Positions 1 to 6,213 of a stretch of DNA of 8,017 bases are shown piece after piece. The position numbers and the translations under genes were made by a program. Under the pieces are notes generated by a model. That model was given only the letters and a program-made list of their open reading frames with translations, was not told the origin of the DNA and made no database searches. How positions within the stretch are numbered: the stretch's first letter is position 1; each line of letters opens with the position of its first letter. Source of the DNA: Acetobacteraceae bacterium (lineage in GTDB: Bacteria; Pseudomonadota; Alphaproteobacteria; Acetobacterales; Acetobacteraceae); contig CANJSR010000213.1 of NCBI GenBank assembly GCA_947476855.1, forward strand, positions 1-8,017, written 5' to 3'.

Positions 1-639
1 GTCGATTCCACGACCGGCGACTGGTATGCCTGTTCGTCGCACTTCCTCTGGATCGGCGACCGCACGCGCCAGGCCAATGGCGCGCATGTGGAATTCCTCC
101 GCGGGGTAAAGAACCCGCTGGGCATGAAGGTCGGCCCGACGCAGGAACCCGACGACCTGCTCCGTATCCTGGATACCCTGAACCCGGCGAACGAAGCCGG
201 CCGGATCACCCTGATCAGCCGCATGGGCGCCGACAAGGTCGCGGCCAAGCTGCCGCCTTTGGTCCGCGCCGTCCGCAACGCCGGCCACAAGGTCGTCTGG
301 ATCTGCGACCCGATGCACGGCAACACGACGACGGCATCCAACAAGCTCAAGACCCGCAACTTCGACGCGATCCTGGGCGAGGTCAGCGGCTTCTTCGACA
401 CCCATGAAGCCGAGGGCACCTGGGCCGGCGGCGTCCATGTCGAGATGACCGGGCAGAACGTCACCGAGTGCACCGGCGGCGCCCGCCGCCTGACCGAGGC
501 CAATCTCTCGGAACGGTATGAGACCTTCTGCGACCCACGGCTGAACGCCGAACAGTCGCTGGAACTCTCGTTCCGGGTGGCCGAGATGCTCAAGCGGCGA
601 CGGTCCCCGGCGGCGATGCCCGCTCTCGCCGCGCAGTAG
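1..639 (+). CDS. aroG: Class II 3-deoxy-7-phosphoheptulonate (DAHP) synthase, C-terminal part (5' end cut by window)
   Basis: Condenses phosphoenolpyruvate and erythrose 4-phosphate to DAHP, the first step of the shikimate pathway, in the cytoplasm. The frame is open from base 1, so the start lies outside; 212 residues are visible of a family usually around 450. Visible family signatures are [11 protein letters not shown] near the left edge, [29 protein letters not shown] (about residues 101-109), [15 protein letters not shown] (about 143-157) and CDPRLN (about 177-182). By analogy with the Mycobacterium tuberculosis class II enzyme, His106, Glu148 and Asp178 of the visible part are metal ligands; the fourth ligand, a Cys, would lie upstream of the window. 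The protein ends with a short Arg/Ala-rich tail after VAEMLKRR. The TAG stop is 4 nt before the next gene, suggesting co-transcription. Symbols for class II enzymes vary (aroF, aroG, aroH), so the symbol is less certain than the function. Confidence 0.96.
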   Translation, partial: VDSTTGDWYACSSHFLWIGDRTRQANGAHVEFLRGVKNPLGMKVGPTQEPDDLLRILDTLNPANEAGRITLISRMGADKVAAKLPPLVRAVRNAGHKVVWICDPMHGNTTTASNKLKTRNFDAILGEVSGFFDTHEAEGTWAGGVHVEMTGQNVTECTGGARRLTEANLSERYETFCDPRLNAEQSLELSFRVAEMLKRRRSPAAMPALAAQ

Positions 640-643
640 CGGC

Positions 644-1840
644 ATGGCCGACGCGGGAGGAAACGGCGCAAACGCCGAAGGGGCAAAGACCCCGGTTGTA
701 TCGGACCTCGCGGCGGACATCGCCGCGCGGACCGACACCTACTTCAACCGGACCAAGCGGATCGTCGCCCGGTTCGGCGACACGCCGGTGGTCTATGCCG
801 TCTTCATGCGCCGGCCTGTCATCTGCGCGCCTCGGTTGATGGTCGACTGGCTGCGCGCCGCGGCCGCCTACCGGGGCGTCACCATCGACATCGACCTGGT
901 CTATCAGGAAGGCGACTGGGTCGGGGCCGGAGAGCCGATGGCCTATCTTTCGGGCAGCATGGTTGCGCTGTCCGACCTGGAAACCCTGCTGCTGCAGAAG
1001 ATCGGGCCGGCCTGCGTGGCCGCCCATAACGCCTATCAAATGGCCATGTCGCTGCCGTCCGTCGCGTTCCTCGCGATGGATGCCCGCCACTGCGCGGGGG
1101 CCGAGATGCAGGACATGATGGCCTATGCCGCCGCGGTCGGAAGCCAGGCCGCCCAGAAGGAAGGCGCGCGCGGCTTTGTCGGCAACGCCAATGACGGCAC
1201 CGCCCATTGGTTCGGCGCCCCGCGTGGCTTCGGCACCATGCCTCATTCGCTGATCGGCTACGCCGGATCGACCGTCCGCGCCGCCGAGATGTTCCGGGAA
1301 ACCTTCCCGGACGAGCCCATGACCGTGCTGGTCGACTATTTCGGGCATGAGATCACCGACGCCGTCGCGGTCTGCCGCCGCTTCCCCGACCTCGCCGCCG
1401 CCGGGCAGTTGTCATTCCGCCTCGATACCCATGGCGGCCGCTTCCTGGAGGGGCTCGACCCCGCGGAGAGCTACGCGGTCCTGGAACGCAATGTCCCCGG
1501 CGCCATCCGCCGCCACCGCAGCGAAACCGAATTGCGCTATCTGGTCGGCACCGGCGTGTCCGCCGCCGCGATCTGGTTTACGCGGGAGGCGTTGAACGAA
1601 GCCGGTTTCCCCCATGCGCGCATCGTCGCGTCGTCGGGGTTCGGGGTCGACAAATGCCGCGTGATGGCGGACTCGCGGGCGCCGATCGACCTGATCGGGA
1701 CCGGCAGCTTCATCCCGGATTCCTGGCACGAGACCTACGCGACGGCCGATATCGTCGAATACGACGGCAAGCCCATGGTCAAGGTCGGCCGAGAGTTCCT
1801 CCTTCGTCACAACGGCGCTCGGCGTAAGCCGGGTGGGTGA
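644..1840 (+). CDS. pncB: Nicotinate phosphoribosyltransferase
   Basis: Converts nicotinate, PRPP and ATP to nicotinate mononucleotide in NAD salvage (Preiss-Handler pathway), in the cytoplasm. The 398-residue protein has an N-terminal domain with DTYFNRTKRIV (31-41) and VVYAVFMRRPV (49-59), then DARHC (146-150), GFGTMPHSLIGYAGST (195-210), VLVDYFGHE (228-236), RLDTHGGRFLEGLDP (259-273), ASSGFGVDKCR (329-339) and VGREF near the end. His201 in GTMPHSL lies where the family's phosphorylated histidine is expected. It resembles the shorter archaeal/alphaproteobacterial form rather than E. coli PncB. The ATG lies 4 nt after the upstream TAG with no clear Shine-Dalgarno, so translation may depend on re-initiation. 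The first 20 or so residues (Gly/Ala-rich) and the last 12 (RHNGARRKPGG) look unconserved. A quinolinate phosphoribosyltransferase is less likely because the GTMPH and GFGVDK motifs fit the NAPRTase family. Confidence 0.92.
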   Translation: MADAGGNGANAEGAKTPVVSDLAADIAARTDTYFNRTKRIVARFGDTPVVYAVFMRRPVICAPRLMVDWLRAAAAYRGVTIDIDLVYQEGDWVGAGEPMAYLSGSMVALSDLETLLLQKIGPACVAAHNAYQMAMSLPSVAFLAMDARHCAGAEMQDMMAYAAAVGSQAAQKEGARGFVGNANDGTAHWFGAPRGFGTMPHSLIGYAGSTVRAAEMFRETFPDEPMTVLVDYFGHEITDAVAVCRRFPDLAAAGQLSFRLDTHGGRFLEGLDPAESYAVLERNVPGAIRRHRSETELRYLVGTGVSAAAIWFTREALNEAGFPHARIVASSGFGVDKCRVMADSRAPIDLIGTGSFIPDSWHETYATADIVEYDGKPMVKVGREFLLRHNGARRKPGG

Positions 1841-1895
1841 GGCACCGGCCGCGGCCGAGGATGCGGGCGCGTTGCATACGAGCTTTCTGTCTTCC

Positions 1896-1993
1896 CCCTC
1901 TCCCCCTCGGGGAGAGGGCTGGGGTGAGGGGCCGAATCCCCCGGCCCGTGCGGCAAGACCCCCCACCCCAACCCTCCCCCTCAAAGGGGGAGG
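1896..1993. repeat. Quasi-palindromic intergenic repeat, element A (two hairpins), upstream of pgpA
   Basis: This fills most of the 177-bp gap between pncB and pgpA. Hairpin 1 is CCCTCTCCCC (1896-1905) pairing perfectly with 1909-1918 around a CTC loop. Hairpin 2 is CCTCCCCCT (1973-1981) pairing with 1985-1993 around CAA. The segments inside them, 1915-1931 and 1959-1975, are also complementary (15 of 17), so the whole unit can fold as one long inverted repeat with a 27-nt centre. Both strands carry runs of three or more G with short spacers (plus strand 1909-1931; minus strand from 1980 down to 1959). The reverse complement of the centre matches that of element B at 6091-6196 in about 20 of 27 positions, so A and B are copies of one family in opposite genomic orientation. 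A role as transcription terminator, mRNA stabiliser or leader structure is possible but not shown. The remainder of the gap (1841-1895) holds only a 12-bp palindrome at 1846-1857. Confidence 0.85.
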
Positions 1994-2017
1994 AGACGTT
2001 GGGGGACCGTCCCGCCC

Positions 2018-2458
2018 ATGACGCTCGCCCGCCTGATCGCCTCCGGCGGCGGCACCGGCCTCGCGCCCTTCGCGCCTGGCACGGTCGCATCGATTCTCGC
2101 CGTGCTGATCGGAACGGGACTGCTCATGCTCTCCCCGTTCCTTCTGGTCGCCGGCGCCATCCTCGCCACCATCGCTGGCGTCTGGGCACTCCGCCAGGAG
2201 CCCGTGCCGGACGATCCCGGCTGGGTCGTGATCGATGAGTTTGCCGGCCAGTGGATCGCCCTGCTGGGCGTCGGGACCATCGCGCCTCTGGAAATCGCCG
2301 CCGCCTTCGTCCTGTTCCGGGCCTTCGACATCCTCAAGCCCGGCCCGGTCGGCTGGGCCGATCGCCAGCACGGTGTGTTCGGGATCATGGCCGACGACAT
2401 CATCGCCGGGGCGATGGCGGCGCTGCTCCTGTGGGCGGTGCGGTTCGCCCTGGGTTAG
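2018..2458 (+). CDS. pgpA: Phosphatidylglycerophosphatase A
   Basis: Removes the phosphate of phosphatidylglycerophosphate to give phosphatidylglycerol at the inner membrane. The 146-residue length is close to that of other PgpA proteins. The N-terminus (MTLARLIASG, then LAPFAPGTVAS) matches the usual PgpA opening with its APGT motif. It is followed by a hydrophobic stretch of two membrane segments (about 27-59), the acidic motif DDPGWVVIDEFAGQWIALLG (about 67-86), and FRAFDILKPGPVGWADRQ (about 101-118) with GVFGIMADDIIAG (about 120-132), then a last hydrophobic segment. The Asp/Glu residues in VIDE and MADD are the expected Mg-dependent catalytic positions. The ATG follows element A; the nearest purine run, GGGGGA at 2001-2006, is a weak Shine-Dalgarno 11 nt away. 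The stop codon overlaps the stop of the convergent cobA. Functional linkage to its upstream neighbours is not evident. Confidence 0.94.
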   Translation: MTLARLIASGGGTGLAPFAPGTVASILAVLIGTGLLMLSPFLLVAGAILATIAGVWALRQEPVPDDPGWVVIDEFAGQWIALLGVGTIAPLEIAAAFVLFRAFDILKPGPVGWADRQHGVFGIMADDIIAGAMAALLLWAVRFALG

Positions 2459-3396
2459 GCTGCCGCCCGCTGCACGTCCTCCAGCGCGACCCGCGCGCCC
2501 AACGCCACGACTTCGCCGATGACCACGATCGTCGGCCCATCCACCCCGGCCTCTGCCAGCAGGGCCGGCAGCGTCCCGAGCGTGCCAACCACCTGGCGTT
2601 CATCGGCGCGGGAGGCATTCTCGACCGCGACGGCCGGGGTGGAGGCCGCCATGCCGGCCTCGATCAACCGGGCCGAGACGGTCGGCAGCGTGCGGCTCGC
2701 CATATAGGCGCAGATCGTCCCCCCAGCCGAAGCCAGTGCCGTCCAGTCATGCCCCGGCACGGAGCCATCGCTGCCGTGGCCTGTGACGAAATGCAGCGAC
2801 CGGGCCACATCGCGATGGGTCAGAGGGATTTGCAGGCTCGCCGCGGCTGCGCAGGCGGCGGTGATGCCGGGCACGACCTCCACCGGAATGCCGGCGGCGC
2901 GCAGCGTGTCGAGTTCCTCCCCGCCCCGTCCGAAGACGAAGGGGTCGCCGCCTTTCAGCCGCACGACATGCGAACCGGCGCGGGCGTGGCGGAGGATCAG
3001 GGCATTGATCGCGCTTTGCGCCATAGCGTGCCGCCCGCAGCGCTTACCGACATCGATCCGGCGGGCGGTCGGCGGTGCGAGGTCCAGAATCGACAGGTCG
3101 ATCAGCGCATCGAACAGCACGATGTCAGCCGCCCCGATCGCCCGCGCCGCCCGCAGTGTCAGCAGATCCGGGCTGCCAGGTCCTGCGCCGACCAGAGTCG
3201 CTCTGCCGCCCGCACGGTCATTCCCGGCCTTACCACCGTCATCCCCGGCCTTGTGCCGGGGACCACTCACGGCACCGGTGCTGGGGTTGGTCCCTGGCTC
3301 AAGGCCGGGGATGACGGTGAGGGGGGCAGTAGAGGAAAGGGCGGAAGTCGCCGGACGCTTCCCCGCGGGCACGCCGTTACGCCGGAACTCGGACAT
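2455..3396 (-). CDS. cobA: Uroporphyrinogen-III C-methyltransferase (SUMT)
   Basis: Transfers two methyl groups from S-adenosylmethionine to uroporphyrinogen III, giving precorrin-2, the branch point to siroheme and cobalamin. It is the last gene of the nitrite/nitrate operon and fits a role in siroheme supply for NirB. The protein is 313 residues with VGAGPGSPDLLTLRA (68-82), DVGKRCGRH (115-123), VVRLKGGDPFVFGRGGEE (144-161), VPGITAACAAAA (175-186), PLTHRD (191-196) and TGHG (205-208), the standard SUMT motifs. There is no CysG-type dehydrogenase/ferrochelatase domain. The ATG at 3396 overlaps the end of nasA by 20 bp and is preceded by GAGGAGA; an adjacent in-frame GTG (3399) is an equally good start by spacing. 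Unusually, about 65 residues precede the catalytic core, and residues 27-61 are encoded by palindromic element C. The frame stays open upstream to 3609, but that part only mirrors nasA. Confidence 0.93.
   Translation of the reverse strand: MSEFRRNGVPAGKRPATSALSSTAPLTVIPGLEPGTNPSTGAVSGPRHKAGDDGGKAGNDRAGGRATLVGAGPGSPDLLTLRAARAIGAADIVLFDALIDLSILDLAPPTARRIDVGKRCGRHAMAQSAINALILRHARAGSHVVRLKGGDPFVFGRGGEELDTLRAAGIPVEVVPGITAACAAAASLQIPLTHRDVARSLHFVTGHGSDGSVPGHDWTALASAGGTICAYMASRTLPTVSARLIEAGMAASTPAVAVENASRADERQVVGTLGTLPALLAEAGVDGPTIVVIGEVVALGARVALEDVQRAAA
3215..3318. repeat. Palindromic repeat, element C, inside the cobA reading frame
   Basis: The arm at 3235-3265 pairs with the arm at 3288-3318 (29 of 31 positions), leaving a 22-nt loop. 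A third, shorter arm at 3215-3232 repeats the outer arm directly (GTCATTCCCGGCCTT versus GTCATCCCCGGCCTT). The GTCATCCCCGGCCTTGTGCC type of sequence resembles palindromic repeats that I recall as common between genes in alphaproteobacterial genomes. Here it lies in-frame near the 5' end of cobA and would be translated as residues about 27-61, between an unconserved N-terminal peptide and the SUMT core. It differs in sequence from elements A and B. The mRNA hairpin could slow translation of CobA; this is inference. Confidence 0.85.
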
Positions 3397-6085
3397 CACG
3401 CAGTATCTCCTCAAGCTCGGGAATGCAGGACCCGCAATTGGTGCCGGCGCGCAGGTGGGCGCCGATGGCCGCGGCGTCGCGCAGGCCGTGGGTGACGATG
3501 GCGTGCCGCACCGCGTCGCGGGACACGCTGAAACAGGCACAGACGCGCGGCCCCTCCTGCGCGGCGGGATCGAGCGGCCGCCCCGCCAGCAGACGGGCGC
3601 GCGCGGCATCGGGCACCGGCCGGCCGATCATCGAGGCGATCGCGGCCTCCGACGGCAGGCCCGCGGCGTCCCGGGCCAGGAACAGGCAGGCATCCAGCAT
3701 GCCGTCGACGACGCTGGCGACCCGCAGCACGCCGCGCCGTGGGTCGGAGGCCTCCAGCCAGTCGCCATGCGCGGGGGCCGCCAGCAGATCGGCCGCGAGA
3801 CGAGATAGGTCCCGGCCCGCGGGGGCGGCGCGCAGGCCGCACAAGCGGAACAATTGCCCGTTGTCGACCGGGATGCGGACCCAGTGGAGCGTATCCGGCA
3901 GCGCCCCACCGGTCCGGCGCAGCAGCAGCCCATGGAAGAACGTCTCAACCGGGGTCACCCGCGCCCGCGCTCCCTTCAGCGCCGGCTGGCCGGACACAGG
4001 GTCCCGCGCCGCCCCGATCACCCGCCCGATCGGCCCCGTGGAGGCGAACTGGTCGGTCCAGTGCATCGGCGCGAACATCTCGCCCCGGCGCTGGGTGTGG
4101 CGGATGTCGGCGCGCAGCAGCACCGCGCCGTCCGCCGTGGTCAGCCGCAGCAGGCCGTTCGGCGCGATGTCGCGGGCGGTAGCATCGGCCGGGTGGATCG
4201 CCAGCAGAGGCTCATCCGTATGCGCCATCAGCGTGGGGACCAGGCCGGTGCGGGTCATCGTGTGCCATTGGTCGCGTACCCGGCCGGTGTTCAGCACCAG
4301 GCGGTCATCATGCGCCGGAGCCTGCCAGGGTGTCGGCACCAGGCGCGCGCGGTGGTCCGGGGTGGGGAAGCCGCCCTGGGCGAACAGCCGCCCGCCCTCG
4401 CCGGCCGCGCCGTTGGGCAAGGGCCAGCGGACGGGGGCGAGCGCCTCGTAGCCCGCGTCATCCAGGTCGGCGAGCGCCCCGATATCGAACAGCCGCCGCC
4501 CCTGGTTGCCGGCAGCGGACAAGGCCGCGTGCTCCCGAAAGATCGCAGCGGGGGTTTCCCAGGCGAAGGCGTCTTCCCAGCCCATCCGGCGGGCGACCTC
4601 GGCGAACTGCCACCAGTCGGGCCGGGCCTCTCCCGGGGCGGGGCGGAAGGGGCGCTGGCGGGAAATGCGACGTTCGGAGTTGGTAACGGTCCCGTCCTTT
4701 TCCCCCCAGGCGGCGGCGGGCAGGACGACATGGGCCTGCGCGCTCGTGTCGGTGTTCCAGCAGTCGGAGACGACGACGAAGGGGCAGGCGGCGAGCGCTT
4801 CCCGCACCAGGCCGGCGTTCGGCATGCTGGCGGCGGGGTTGGTGGCGACGATCCACAGCGCCTTCACCCGCCCGTCGCGCACGGCGTCGAACAGGTCCAC
4901 GGCCTTCAGGCCCGGCTTCTCCGCCAGGGCCGGCGCATTCCAGAACCGCCGCAGCGTCGCCCGGTCGGCCGGGTCGTCGAAGCGCATATGCGCGGCCAAT
5001 TGGTTGGCGAGGCCGCCAACCTCCCGCCCGCCCATCGCATTCGGCTGGCCGGTGACCGAAAACGGCCCCATCCCCGGCCGCCCGATCCGTCCGGTCGCGA
5101 GGTGGCAATTGATGATCGCGTTGACCCGGTCGGTGCCATCCGCGGCCTGGTTCACGCCCTGCGACCAGACGGTCAGCACGCGCTCATTGCCGGCGAATGC
5201 CTGGAAGAAGGCCTCCAGCAGCTCCGGGTCGATGCCGCAGGCGGCGGCGACGGCGTCGGTCAGGTCCTCGGGGTCGGCGGCGGGGGAGGGGATGGTGGAG
5301 GGGAAGGCGGCGCGGGCGGTGGCGAGCGCGGCATCCAGGCCGGCGGCGTGCCGCCCGACCCAGGTGTGGTCGATCTTTCCAGCTTGCTCCAGGTATAAGA
5401 GCAACCCGGTGAACAGCGCGACATCCGTGCCCGAGGCGATTGGCAGGTGCATGTCCGCGCCCTCGGCCGTGGCGGAGCGGCGGGGGTCGATGACGATGAT
5501 CCGCGTGCCATGCGCGGCCCGGGCGGCGAGCAGGCGCTGATGCAGCACGGGATGGCACCAGGCGGCGTTGCTGCCGACCAGGACAACCAGATCCGCTTCC
5601 TCCCAGTCCTCATAGGTGCCTGGGACGACGTCCTCTCCGAACGCGCGGACATGGCCGGCGACGGAGGACGCCATGCAGAGGCGGGAATTGGTGTCGATGT
5701 TCGCGCTGCCGATGAAGCCTTTCATCAGCTTGTTGGCGACGTAGTAGTCCTCGGTCAGGCACTGGCCGGAGACGTAGAAGGCGACGCTGTCCGGGCCGTG
5801 TTCGGCGATGGTCTGGCGGAAGCGGTCGGCGATCAGGTCGAGGGCGGTGTCCCAGTCGGTTGGGGCGTTGCCGATCAGGGGGGTGGTCAGACGGCCGGAG
5901 TCATCCAGCGTCTGGGCGAGCGCCGCGCCCTTGGAGCAGAGCCGCCCCCGGTTCGCCGGATGGGCCGGGTCGGCGATGATGGTCCCGTCCGGGCGGGAGA
6001 CCACGCCGCAGCCAACCCCGCAATAGGGGCAGGCGGTGCGGATCACCTTGCCTCCGGCTTCGGGGTTGGCCCGGGTGGCTGCCAT
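3377..6085 (-). CDS. nasA: Assimilatory nitrate reductase, catalytic subunit with C-terminal BFD-like [2Fe-2S] domain
   Basis: Reduces nitrate to nitrite in the cytoplasm using Mo-bis-MGD. The 902-residue form starts with the four cysteines of the N-terminal [4Fe-4S] domain (Cys19, Cys22, Cys26, Cys50; CPYCGVGC then LCSKG). The molybdopterin oxidoreductase domain follows, with NSRLCMAS giving Cys137 as the probable Mo ligand. Further motifs are TGQPNAMGGREVGGLANQL in the middle and the dinucleotide-binding domain (LNTGRVRDQWHTMTRTG near 595, PMHWTDQFAS near 675, DPVSGQPALKGARARV). A BFD-like domain ends the protein (Cys849, Cys851, Cys884, Cys887). This architecture, and nirBD next door, favour NasA over formate dehydrogenase or periplasmic NapA; no Tat signal is seen. 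The start chosen is the ATG at 6085, just before the conserved part, with GGAGG 10 nt upstream. A longer frame starts at an ATG at 6217 overlapping the nirD stop (ATGA) and would add 44 residues encoded by element B. No NasC/NasB-type electron-transfer gene is in the window. Confidence 0.95.
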   Translation of the reverse strand: MAATRANPEAGGKVIRTACPYCGVGCGVVSRPDGTIIADPAHPANRGRLCSKGAALAQTLDDSGRLTTPLIGNAPTDWDTALDLIADRFRQTIAEHGPDSVAFYVSGQCLTEDYYVANKLMKGFIGSANIDTNSRLCMASSVAGHVRAFGEDVVPGTYEDWEEADLVVLVGSNAAWCHPVLHQRLLAARAAHGTRIIVIDPRRSATAEGADMHLPIASGTDVALFTGLLLYLEQAGKIDHTWVGRHAAGLDAALATARAAFPSTIPSPAADPEDLTDAVAAACGIDPELLEAFFQAFAGNERVLTVWSQGVNQAADGTDRVNAIINCHLATGRIGRPGMGPFSVTGQPNAMGGREVGGLANQLAAHMRFDDPADRATLRRFWNAPALAEKPGLKAVDLFDAVRDGRVKALWIVATNPAASMPNAGLVREALAACPFVVVSDCWNTDTSAQAHVVLPAAAWGEKDGTVTNSERRISRQRPFRPAPGEARPDWWQFAEVARRMGWEDAFAWETPAAIFREHAALSAAGNQGRRLFDIGALADLDDAGYEALAPVRWPLPNGAAGEGGRLFAQGGFPTPDHRARLVPTPWQAPAHDDRLVLNTGRVRDQWHTMTRTGLVPTLMAHTDEPLLAIHPADATARDIAPNGLLRLTTADGAVLLRADIRHTQRRGEMFAPMHWTDQFASTGPIGRVIGAARDPVSGQPALKGARARVTPVETFFHGLLLRRTGGALPDTLHWVRIPVDNGQLFRLCGLRAAPAGRDLSRLAADLLAAPAHGDWLEASDPRRGVLRVASVVDGMLDACLFLARDAAGLPSEAAIASMIGRPVPDAARARLLAGRPLDPAAQEGPRVCACFSVSRDAVRHAIVTHGLRDAAAIGAHLRAGTNCGSCIPELEEILRDVRVPA
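3407..3411 (-). promoter_or_regulatory. Ribosome binding site of cobA, inside the 3' end of nasA
   Basis: On the minus strand AGGAG (within GAGGAGA) lies 10 nt before the ATG at 3396 and 7 nt before the GTG at 3399. It supports a start here rather than the long upstream extension of the frame. It also implies that the segment encoded by element C belongs to the protein. The bases also encode the Leu-Glu-Glu-Ile near the end of NasA, so coincidence with coding sequence cannot be excluded. Confidence 0.65.
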
Positions 6086-6090
6086 CGCCT

Positions 6091-6196
6091 CACCCCCTCC
6101 CCCCTTGAGGGGGAGGGCTGGGGTGGGGGGTATCGCGGCACGGACCGAGGGGTTGCGCCCCCCCACCCCGTCCCTCCCCCTCAAGGGGGGAGGGGG
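6091..6196. repeat. Quasi-palindromic repeat, element B, between nirD and nasA
   Basis: This occupies nearly all of the 128 bp between nirD and the chosen nasA start. One hairpin pairs 6095-6103 with 6109-6117 and the other pairs 6172-6180 with 6186-6194, each with a 5-nt loop. Inner arms 6114-6130 and 6159-6175 are complementary in 15 of 17 positions around a 28-nt centre. The layout matches element A, and B read on the minus strand aligns with A read on the plus strand, so both have the same orientation relative to the gene downstream. Read in the nasA sense, the 3' arm of the last hairpin contains the probable nasA Shine-Dalgarno (GGAGG, 6096-6100). G-run motifs suited to a quadruplex occur on both strands (plus 6109-6130; minus from 6180 down to 6158). 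The sequence has no stop in the nasA frame. Confidence 0.86.
6096..6100 (-). promoter_or_regulatory. Probable ribosome binding site of nasA, supplied by element B
   Basis: Read on the minus strand, GGAGG lies 10 nt before the ATG at 6085, inside a purine-rich run. It falls within the 3' arm of the element B hairpin closest to the gene, so folding of the mRNA would hide it. It favours the 6085 start over the ATG at 6217, but a G-rich repeat would offer such a match by its composition alone. Confidence 0.45.
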
Positions 6197-6213
6197 CGTT
6201 GGAAGGCCGTCCG

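Noticed and set aside
590..1348. Minus-strand open frame opposite pncB, and the similar one at 1412-2371
   Set aside because: No recognisable motif and no spacing consistent with a gene; both mirror the codon pattern of the nicotinate phosphoribosyltransferase gene, and the second also reads through element A.
1846..1857. 12-bp perfect palindrome CGGCCGCGGCCG as a regulator site
   Set aside because: It is made only of G and C in a GC-rich genome, lies between genes of one block and has no promoter-like sequence nearby; chance is sufficient.
1896..1918. Hairpin 1 of element A as an intrinsic terminator for pncB
   Set aside because: No U-tract follows the stem; the downstream bases are G-rich.
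1896..1993. Elements A, B and C as a CRISPR array
   Set aside because: There are only isolated palindromic units, without regular direct repeats and unique spacers, and no cas genes.
1833..2021. Small open frames (62 and 133 codons) over element A as possible small proteins
   Set aside because: Their peptides are translations of the repeat (Pro/Gly/Arg/Leu patterns also seen when element B is translated); the repeat explains them better.
2251..3495. Plus-strand open frame of 414 codons across pgpA and cobA
   Set aside because: It crosses two real genes on different strands and has no conserved features.
3397..3609. N-terminal extension of cobA up to 3609
   Set aside because: The added 71 residues are only the alternate frame of the conserved NasA BFD domain, and a ribosome binding site supports the start at 3396/3399.
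3854..5398. A long plus-strand open frame (514 codons) opposite nasA
   Set aside because: It lies wholly antisense to the well-supported nasA. Its composition (Gly/Arg/Pro/Val-rich, no family motif) is what GC-rich codons give on the opposite strand.
3377..6085. nasA product as a formate dehydrogenase or periplasmic NapA
   Set aside because: The C-terminal BFD-like domain with four cysteines, the lack of a Tat signal and the nirBD neighbours fit the assimilatory enzyme.
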